A stretch of 64,000 nucleotides of DNA, taken from Mangifera indica (lineage: Eukaryota > Streptophyta > Magnoliopsida > Sapindales > Anacardiaceae). Below are positions 1-10,800 of the stretch, piece by piece. The stretch is from NCBI RefSeq assembly GCF_011075055.1, contig NC_058138.1, positions 20,000,928 to 20,064,927 of the forward strand, written 5' to 3'. A model generated the notes under the pieces. That model had not been told where the DNA came from, did not search any database, and was given only the letters and a program-made list of their open reading frames with translations. The position numbers were made by a program, and so were the translations under genes. Position 1 is the stretch's first letter; every line of letters begins with the position of its first letter.

Positions 1-1889
1 TCTTACAACATTTTAGCACATTTAATCTCTCCTTTTATGGCTGGACTTAACTCCATTTTACTATATTTTCATATTCACCCTTTCGTTATATTATTATTAA
101 TTTTTTTTACAAAATTAAACTCTTTGTGAATTTTATTGCAATACTAATATATATATATGAGACTATTTTCCACCCAAGTTATATATATATATATATATAT
201 ATTAATGACAAATTCCTACCAGTTTGATATATAAGATGATTGAAGGTAAAATAACTGTTTATCAACTGTCATATTACCTGCCTTTTTCTGAACCATTAGA
301 TTAAAATTTTTTATCTGGCAGTGGAGAAGAGATAATGTGACCTCAGTAGAGTTGCCATCCAAACCATTGAGAAGGAGATTTTTGTTAGTTCTAATGACAA
401 GCTGCCAAGTGAAAGGTATGTGGTGGCATCCAGAGATATTGATGTGAACAATTCTTTCTTCCAGTCTATTTCTGTTATCAAATTCTATCTACTTATCCAT
501 TTTTCTTCTTCCTTTCTAAAAACTAACTCTTTAAGCAACTGGGCATCTTCTAACTTTAGCTATTGTTCAGTTTTATACATTTACACTTAATTGCCATCTC
601 CCCTTTCCTCAAAGCACATAGTTAAGTTTTCATTCAGCTATGGAGTCATCATCATGGGATTAGAATCTTTGGGTGTGAAAAAGGGAGAGAGAAGCACAAC
701 CAAATTATTATATATGGTTATTTTCATTGACAAAAGCATAGCACAAAGGATATTCCATTTTTCTATGTCCTGTCGATTTTGGGCAAAATGAATGATTATT
801 TACTATCATTGATTTTCAATGTCCTTTCCAAATCTAACTCTGTATGAACAAGATATTGCTGCAAGGCAAACCCATCACCCCTTATTGCTGCCACTTTTTC
901 TCTACTTTCGTTCATACATTTATTCTCGTTATTTATTTATTTTTTTTTTTGTGGCCCCTGTATATTACATGTTGCAGATATACCAACACTTGCCGATTGC
1001 CATTGGCTATCCTCTCAGTTTACGAAAAGAAAAAATTGGGGAAAAATGAGCCCAAGGAACTCCAATAAGTCCAAGTCTTGAGCTTAAAGAGACAACCAAG
1101 CCAAGCTGAACATGTTGCAAGCATCTCCTGAGCTTTCATGCTATTGCCTAGAGCACTTAAAAAAAAAAAAAAAAACTTGAAACTAATTTGAAACCAGAGG
1201 TGGGAATATAGAGGTCAGTGCAGGCCCAACTCGGCGTCCACGGACATAATTAATATTCATAAAAAATGTGCGTAATTTCGCTTTGATGTGATTTACGGGA
1301 GTGTGTAGTTTTTTTTTAGGTTTTATGTGTAATGTAGCAGGCAAAAGGACGGTCCTTGGGGGAGGAACAACCGGCCCAGACCCAATCCCTCCCTGGTTCA
1401 GTCCGATCCCGTCAAGGACTGGTCTTTGAACCGATTTTGCAGGCCCGCCCATGGTCTCTTAATCTACTCTATTTGTAACACACTCGTCAATGTTAAGATT
1501 AAAGTATACTGCTCCTGTTTACGAAAAGAAAAAAGGCAAGCTCTTCTAGCATTGCAAGGCTTGTAAGATAGCAAACTGAAGGGAATTTAGAGTTCTACTT
1601 CTTACCAAGGCCGATAAAGAAAAGAAAAGAAACAGGAGGAAATATAGCAGTTATGCAATAATGAAAATAAATACAAGAAACCACAACAATAAAATTCCAT
1701 TTTAATTAGACATAAAAGCAGGGAATGTTAGTCATACCATAGAAGTATAGTGTCAGTGAAATTAGAATAGGTTAAGCAACCACCCAGCACACCAAAAACA
1801 TACAGGACAATTCTTACCCTCACACTTTGCAAACTCTGCACATACTTTGTCATAGGATCAGTTGGCTTATAACATATGTTTAGCCTTTT
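1..1889. other. Gene-poor 3' flank of RopGAP gene
   Basis: No convincing gene is seen. The stretch holds an AT dinucleotide run at about 181-202, a homopolymer A run near 1159-1174 and a GC-richer island at about 1190-1460 whose minus-strand open frame resembles no family I know. A short open stretch at about 351-480 could be a decayed exon, but an in-frame TAA lies just upstream and no partner exon is visible. The part nearest 1889 must contain the RopGAP 3' UTR. Confidence 0.5.
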
Positions 1890-4800
1890 TCATCGCCACG
1901 CTTCAGTACGCTCTGTCCTCGAATCTATACAGCTCAGATTGCTGATTCCCTTGGTCTTCTCAGCAGTTCCCTGTAAGTGAAGCAGACTCTGTTGCCTGTC
2001 AAATCTTCGGGGGCCTCTTTTAGGGTTTGAATTACTTGCCTGAAGACTTGCCTTTTGACAGGTGAATTCACAGGCACCGGTTTCACAGGTTAAGGTGTCA
2101 TTTTGAGCAGGAGTCTGATAAGACTGCTCACTATCGGCAGTTGATTTCTCAATAAAGGTTATAGCACCATGATCTGCTCCATCAGTTATCACATTCTTCT
2201 GACCAAAGTCTGCAGAACCTTCCAGCGCAGGTTCCTCAGCAATGAAGACTTGCTCAATCTCTTCACCTTCTCTTTCAGCAACTTGCAAACAGGATTCTGA
2301 GGGGCTCTGGTGTCCATTCTCATCAAAAGGTTCTAAACGTGAAACTGGACTCTGCTCTACAACAGAATCTCCTCTTTCCCGCAATATTCTCAATATAAGT
2401 GTCTTAAGGAAGTTCATCACTTGAACAGCATACATCAATGCAGTCAAGGGGTCTGCCATCTGCAATGAAAAAGTAAAGAGACTATAATTTGACTAGAAAT
2501 TGGCATTTGTCATCAGCATTGCCAGGGGAAACATAATTAACAATAAATTGAACAATTTCTCTGTTGAAATTGGGGGGAGAGAATTCATGATCAGCAAAGA
2601 AGCATAACAGGTTAGGACCAAAAAATATCAGTTGATATCCGTATTACTTATCATTTTAGCACACAAATAGCAGACAGAAATTCCAACATAAGATGGCTTT
2701 AGAATCTGATAGATACGCACTTGGTGTGAACAAGTATAGAATGTGGGACTTTATTGCATGCCAAGCAAAACCTAACATATCCAAGTCAGATTCTAGTAAT
2801 GTATATGGTGGCTTTTTTTCCCTTTCTTGCTAAGGAATTTGGGGTGGATTGTGGTTGTTATGAGGATGTTGGTGGTGGCAGTGGTGTTCAGAGTCAATGA
2901 TGCATCTTTGAACCAGAAATTATTGACTCTGCCTTTCGTTACAATTCTCTAACATATGAAAACTCACCTGAGTCATATTTGGGGCAAAAACCATTGCTAT
3001 GTTTCGTGCATTCATCTTGTTTAGATGTTCTAGTTGCACAACATCAGCCATAAGATTGATTGCCCAATCCAATAGAGCAGCTTCTGTTGGGGGTAGAATT
3101 CTCACAAGCTCAGTGCAGTCCTCTTCTGTCTGGCATCGCATTACCTGCTCAGGCGATAAAGAATCTAGAACCCCAGTTGGCAGTTCTCTAAACCAAGCCT
3201 AGATATAAAACAAAATCAGGTCAATATATTACATTGGATGTAAAGTGAAAGAAGTCCAAAATGGAAGCAAGATAAATGTCCTGTAACTTCATTATGCACT
3301 TTTATCACAAAGAAAATTAGCCATCCTTGTATCAAATTTATTTTTCCTTCAAACATGAAATTGCCCAAACAAGTTCTTGTCATGTTCACCTAAGGCTGAT
3401 TTTTATGCAATCAATAATGTCTAAATGGAATTAAAGGCAACTATAATTCTGGTATATAAAATAATGTTATTAAATTAGGTACGTAAAATTGTTGTTGTAC
3501 TATGTACATGATGAGCACATATTGCACTCACAACGAATTAGGCAATACAAAAGAAAGCCACTATCTGAAGATGAAAAGATACCTCACAACGAATTTTACA
3601 AGTTTACACAGAATTCTAACCCAAGAAGGTTAGAAAAACACCAAATTCAGATGGTTACTAATCCAAGTTTCTCAGTACTAGCAAGAATTAGAAAACCAGG
3701 TGAGTGAAATTCTACATGTAATACATTACATATCCAATGCAAAGTTTTCTGGTTTCACCAATGTTGGTTGTCTCATGTGATGTAAGATACTAAGAGGAGT
3801 ACTAAATGGTAATCCAAACAGCAACATGTAAACATGTAAGCATGAATCATTATTAAGCTTCCATCTTATTCATCAATGGAGTTAACCATATAATGAGTCA
3901 GACCGTTGTTCAGAGATCAGATTGGAATAGACAAAACATAGTTTATGCAGTGATCACTGACCTCAATGTAGAGTATTTTCTATTTATCAATGCTGATGAG
4001 ATTATGTGGGGTCAATGGCATTATTAAACAGAATCTCACAAAAGATTAAACAAAACCATACCCACCACCTACCACAGGTTCCGCCATCAAAAAGTGCTAG
4101 GATTAATACATGTAATGTGGCGAAGATCATCTCCTGAGGATCCAAAATGACCCTTTGGTACATGATAAAGTAAAAGTTAATAATTAATTTTCCATTTCTG
4201 ATGCCATTTAGAAGTGGCTGGCCCATGCCTGGAACCAAATAGATCACATTCCTAATACATATCAACCATGAGAACCCCAAGGGAAGCTGGCAGCTGAAGT
4301 TAGAAAAGAAAGATGCTTCACCTGGCTTTGGAGATATAGTAAGGATTGAAAACCAAGGAGGTGGGAGAAATTCTAAACTACAGATGCTTATGAGGCTTCC
4401 AAATTAAACACCAATGGAAAGGAACATGTAACAGTAGAATTTTTTTTAGTAATCAGTTTATAGTAGACAAAACATAATTTCTGCTACATAACTGACTGCA
4501 ATGTTGCATTTTTTCTACTTTATGAATAACAATGAGATTAAGCCAGTTCAAAAATGTTATGAAGCAATATCATAGAAGAAAAGTTAAAAGTACAGCATCA
4601 TGAGATTCCTCCACCAAACAAACAAGTCTTATCTGAACTGCCAGTGATGCGTAATATAATTTATTTGAGCTGACACAGCACAATGCTAACTGTTTGGACT
4701 TTGTTTGCACTCCATAATATAAAAGAGGAAAAACCTTTACCATGCAATCTATTTGTCATCTACAGACAATAATATAAGTAATTACAGAGCATAAAATAAA

Positions 4801-7800
4801 TTTTATTATCATATATTATCAAATCAAAGCAGATGCTAAGGTCATTTCTCTAGTAGAGAAATTGATAAAGCATAAGAATTTGCTTATTGGTTCTGCTAAA
4901 TATGCCATTAGTTAAGGTTGGGAAATCAATGAGTAATTGCGTAAATGACTTGAATTAGACATAACAATCTGCTGTCAAAGGAATTAGTTGGTCATTCAAG
5001 GCTAGCAGATTTTATGGCTGATTTTATGCCATTCATTTTATGGCAGATTTTATGTTTTATGGCTGATTTTATGTCATTCATTTTATGGCTGATTTTATGC
5101 CATTCTATGGCTGATTCTATGGCAGATTCTATGCCATTCTGTGGCTGATTCTATGCCATTCTGTGGCTGATTTTGTGGCTGATTCTATGCCATTCTGTGG
5201 CTGATTCTGTGGCTGATTCTGTGGCAAACTCTATACCTTGTACAGCTGAAATTATTGTTGTAAATTCTCTATATTTTCCTTATTTAGGATATACTAGCTG
5301 TAGGCTATTTTTAGACAGATTTGTATATGGTAGTTTAGCTATTTTTTAGAACTAAAATTTAGCTTGTATTCATAATATATAATAGCATTCTTCTCCAAGA
5401 GGAGGACACCATTTTTTGCTCAAAACTTTCTAAGATTATCATGGTATCAGAGCTTTGGTTCTGAATTCTCCTGTGTCTCTTCGTCTTAAATCCAACTCAG
5501 TCCTAATTCAGTCCTTTGCTCTTAGTTATTTTGATCAAGTTATCTCAGCCTCATGTCTTCAGACAAGTATGATGTCTTCTTGATTCGTTTTAATGGCAAA
5601 AACTACTCAGCCTGGGCATTTCACTTCATGATATTCGTCAAAGGCAAAGATTTATGGGGTCATATTGATGGCAGCAAACCTGCACCTGACAAAGACAAAG
5701 ACAAGGATGAGCACTCCAAGTGGGAAGTCAAGGATGCTCAAATCATGGCATGGATTCTAGGATCTGTGGAATCCAACATCATCTTGAATCTTCGACCCTT
5801 CAGAACTGCAGCTGAAATGTGGAATTATCTAAAAAAACTCTACAGTCAACACAACACTGCTCGTCGATTTCAACTTGAACATGAGCTAGCAAATCTTCAA
5901 CAGGGCAGTCTCACTATCTCTGATTTTTATTCTAGCTTCATAAATCTTTGGGCTGAATATACTGATATTGTCTATGCTACCTTACCGCCCGAAGGTCTTA
6001 GCTCTGTTCAATGTGTACATGAAATTACTAAGAGGGATCAATTTCTTATGAAACTAAGATCTGAATTTGAAAGCACCAGGTCTAATATGATGAATCGAGA
6101 AACAGTCCCATCCTTGGATGCATGTCTCAATGATTTATTTCGCGAAGAGCAACGCCTTCTTACTCAAGCCACCATGGAACAACTTAAATCCACTTCTGTT
6201 CCTATGGCTTATGCAGCTCAAGGTAGGCCAAAAGGTAGGGACATGAGTACTATTCAGTGTTTTTGTTGCAAAGGATTTGGCCATTATGCTTCAAATTGTT
6301 CAAAAAAATTTTGCAACTACTGCAAAAAGGATGGGCATATCATCAAGGAATGTCCTATTCGGCCCCCCAAGAGATCTGGAACAGCATATACTGTCTCAGT
6401 TGGTTCCTCTAGTGCTGGTAGTTCTGTGGATACAGCACATCTGACACAAAGTGCTCCTGCTCCTGCTCCTGTTCAATCTGTGACACCTGAAATGATTCAA
6501 CAAATGATCATTTCTGCATTTTCCGCATTAGGACTCTCAGGTAAACCCTTCTCTAAACCTTCTCCTTGGTACTTTGATTCCGGGGCTTCCCATCACATGA
6601 CAAACAATGTTAAATCTCTTACCAATGTGAGTAAATATCCTGGAAATCTCAAGATTTATACAGCTGATGGCAACTCTTTGCCTATCACTGCCACTGGTGA
6701 TGTTTCTTCGTCTATAACCAATGTCTTTGTCTCTCCTAACCTTACCACTAATCTTGTTTCTGTCGAACAATTAGTTGAAAATGATTGTAAAGTGGAATTT
6801 TCTAAATCTGGTTGTGTTGTGCAGGATCAGCAATCAGGGAAGATGATCGCAAGGGGGCCTAAAGTAGGACGACTTTTTCCTCTTCAATTTCCTATGTCTC
6901 CATGTTCCTCTTTACCTGTTATAACTTGTAATTCTACTTATGTTGATTATCGAGCATGGCATAAACGTCTTGGACACCCAAACTCTAATGTACTTCATGC
7001 TTTACTAAATTCTGGTTTACTTGGGAATAAAGGATCACCATCTCTTAGTACTGTTCAATTTGATTGCAATTCTTGTAGGCTTGGGAAAAGTAAAGTTTTG
7101 CCATTTCCCATTCACACACCTAAGATAGTCCAACCTTTTGATTTGATACATAGTGATGTATGGGGAATGACACCAATTACTTCCCATGCTAATTACAAGT
7201 ATTTTGTCACTTTTATTGATGACTATAGTCGCTTCACATGGATTTATTTTCTGCATTCTAAAGATGAATTGTTTTCAGTTTTTAAGTTTTTTCATGCATA
7301 TATTCAGACCCAATTTTCTGCCAATATCAAAATTCTTCGTTCTGATAATGGGGGTGAGTACATGTCTCATTTATTCCAAGAATTTCTGCAAACCAATGGT
7401 ATAATTTCTCAAAGGTCTTGTCCTTCAACCCCTCAACAGAATGGGGTGGCTGAAAGAAAGAACCGTCACCTTCTAGATGTTGTTCGTACCCTTCTATTAG
7501 AGTCATTTGTACCCCCTCGTTTTTGGTGTGAAGCTCTCTCTACTGCTGTCCACCTTATCAATAGGTTGCCTTCTCCCACCTTAAACCATGTTTCTCCTTT
7601 CTTTCAATTATTTGGTCATACTCCAAATTACTCTAACCTTCGCACCTTTGGTTGTGTGTGCTATGTTCATCTTCCTACACATGAACGCACAAAACTAACA
7701 GCTCAGGCTGTTCAATGTGCTTTTCTAGGATATTCGGTGCACCAAAAAGGTTTTCTTTGTTATGATCCCAACCTCCGACGTATTCGGGTTTCTCGAAATG

Positions 7801-10800
7801 TGATTTTCTTTGAAAATCAGTATTTTTTTTCCACACACAAGGATGACCTTTCTCCTTCATTCTCTGTTTTGCCAATATTTACTAACTCTTCTGCAGATTC
7901 CGTACCTTCTAAGCCTCTCATAGTTTACCAACGACGCAAGATTTCAGCACCTCTTGGGCCTCTTCCAGCTCATTCCCTTAATGCTGATCCTGTTCCAGCA
8001 ACTGCACCAACACCTCTAAGACAAAGTACTCGAGTTCGTAAACCACCAGATAGGTATGGTTTCACCTCTCCTTTATCTTTGACAGCCACTGTGTCTTCTA
8101 TTCCTATTCCTTCATCATATAAACAGGCAATGGAGCATGAATGTTGGCGGAGAGCTATTGAAACAGAACTTCTAGCACTTGCAGAAAACCAAACCTGGGA
8201 TGTTGTTCCATGTCCACCATCTGTGAACCCTCTTGGTAGTAAGTTTGTGTTTTCTATCAAGCTCCGTTCTGATGGATCCATAGAACGTCACAAAGCTCGG
8301 TTGGTGGTTCTTGGCAACAAGCAAGAGTATGGTCTAGACTATGATGAGACCTTTGCACCGGTAGCCAAAATGACCACTGTACGAACAATCCTCGCCCTTG
8401 CTGCATCACAATCATGGTCTTTACATCAAATGGATGTAAAGAACGCTTTCTTACATGGTGATCTCAAGGAGGAAGTTTACATGAAACTCCCCTACGGTAT
8501 GCCTACTTCTTCCCCTAATGATGTTTGTAAACTAAAACGCTCTTTGTATGGATTGAAGCAGGCACCGCGAGTATGGTTTGAAAAGTTTCGATCGACTCTC
8601 CTTGGTTTTTCATTTACTCAAAGTCAGTATGATTCCTCCCTTTTTCTCCAACGGACATCTAAGGGCATAGTTGTTCTCCTTGTTTATGTGGATGACATTG
8701 TTATCACCGGTTCTGATATGGAGGCTATCTCTAAACTTCAGAATTTGTTGCACTCTACTTTCCACATGAAAGATCTCGGCCAACTTACCTATTTTTTGGG
8801 GTTAGAGGTGCATCATCAGCCTCAAGGTATCTTCTTGAATCAGCACAAGTATATTATGGATTTGATTCAACTAGGTGGACTCACAAACACTAATTCTGTT
8901 GACACCCCAATGGAAATTAATGTGAAATATCGGCGTGATGAAGGGGAACTTCTTGAGGATCCTACTTTGTATCGGAAGCTGGTTGGAAGTCTTATTTATC
9001 TAACTATCACCCGCCCAGACATCTCTTATGCTGTCCATATTGTCAGCAAGTTCATGCAAGCTCCTCGACATCTCCACTTATCTGCAGTCCGCCGCATCAT
9101 TAGATATATCCTTGGCACACCTAGTCGTGGCTTATTCTTCCCTACTGGTTCTTCCCTCAAATTACAAGCCTATAGTGATGCAGATTGGGCTGGCTGCCTG
9201 GACACAAGAAAATCAACTACAGGATGGTGCATGTTTCTTGGTGATGCTCTTATCTCTTGGAAATGCAAGAAGCAAGACTCGGTCTCCAAATCATCCACCG
9301 AGGCGGAGTACCGCGCTATGTCTACTGCATGCTCCGAGATCATTTGGTTACGTGGTCTTCTAACAGAGCTTGGTTTCTCCCCAGATCAACCTACTCCCTT
9401 ACATGCTGACAACACTAGTGCCATCCAAATTGTTGCCAATCCTGTCTACCATGAACGCACGAAGCACATAGAGGTTGATTGCCACTCTATCCGGGAGGCC
9501 TATGATCGCCAAGTTATCACTCTCCCACATATCTCCACTACTCTTCAGATTGCAGATATTTTCACGAAATCCATGACACGTCAGCGACATAACTTTCTTG
9601 TTAGCAAATTGATGCTTGTTGACTTACCAGCATCAATTTGAGGGGGGATGTCAAAGGAATTAGTTGGTCATTCAAGGCTAGCAGATTTTATGGCTGATTT
9701 TATGCCATTCATTTTATGGCAGATTTTATGTTTTATGGCTGATTTTATGTCATTCATTTTATGGCTAATTTTATGCCATTCTATGGCTGATTCTATGGCA
9801 GATTCTATGCCATTCTGTGGCTGATTCTGTGGCTGATTCTATGCCATTCTGTGGCTGATTCTGTGGCTGATTCTATGACAAACTCTATACCTTGTACAGC
9901 TGAAATTATTGTTGTAAATTCTCTATATTTTCCTTATTTAGGATATACTAGCTGTAGGCTATTTTTAGACAGATTTGTATATGGTAGTTTAGCTATTTTT
10001 TAGAACTAAAATTTAGCTTGTATTCATAATATATAATAGCATTCTTCTCCAAGAGGAGGACACCATTTTTTGCTCAAAACTTTCTAAGATTATCATCTGC
10101 AATAACATTGAACATTTTTAAGGGAATTTTCCAGCACTTCATATTTAACATACCATCAAGTCTAAGAAATATATACTTGAACATGGAAATGGCACAAGTC
10201 AAAACCTTTAAGTAGCAAATGCATGGGTTAGATTTTTATGAGCAAGCACTTCATGCAAAAATACTAGTTCAATGCATTTGGCCCCACCTGATCATGAGCA
10301 GAACTTGGCTGGCCAACCCAGATGCAAGGAACAGATTATCATCACAATGTAGAACAGAGACTTGGTATATTGAAATTCATTAACTAATTCAACCATTTTC
10401 AAATATATTTGAGCCATGATTCACAGAACATGTGAAAAGCATGGTGAATGTAAAAGAAGAGTCAAAAGAGGTCACTGGATACCTTGATTAGTCCTGCCAA
10501 ACAGTGCACATCAACACCATCTGGTATCACTCCACTATTTAATTGGTTTCTCACATACTCCTCCTGACTATTTTCTGCATTTATTCTGAAAATCCCTTCT
10601 GACTGCATTCATGAATTCAGAGGTTTAAAACTAAAGAAAGCCAAAACAAAAATAACAACAACAAGAAGATAAAATAAAAAATTTAACTGATAGCAATTTA
10701 AATAAGCCCCCATCATAATGGTAAGACAATGTACATTAAACGCTTTAATGAACAAAATCTGTCCAATTACCATAATATATGTGAGAACTAATGAAAAGAA

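Larger units (their letters stand above)
4973..10095 (+). mobile_element. Complete Ty1/copia LTR retrotransposon
   Basis: A 5123-bp element with LTRs at 4973-5441 and 9649-10095, both starting TG and ending CA. A 5-bp target duplication TCTGC lies at 4968-4972 and 10096-10100. The primer binding site TGGTATCAGAGC (5442-5453) is complementary to initiator methionine tRNA, and the purine tract AGGGGGGA lies just before the 3' LTR. The LTRs differ by four substitutions plus one 22-bp unit, so the insertion is recent. It sits inside RopGAP intron 3, antisense to the host gene. Copia type follows from the domain order protease, integrase, RT, RNase H. Confidence 0.97.

Noticed and set aside
1183..1452. 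89-residue minus-strand frame in a GC-richer island
   Set aside because: No domain, no splice signals and no second copy in the window; probably an unidentified repeat.
5010..5230. Regularly spaced repeats resembling a CRISPR array
   Set aside because: The repeats are degenerate, have no spacers, lie inside an LTR and the genome is a plant's.
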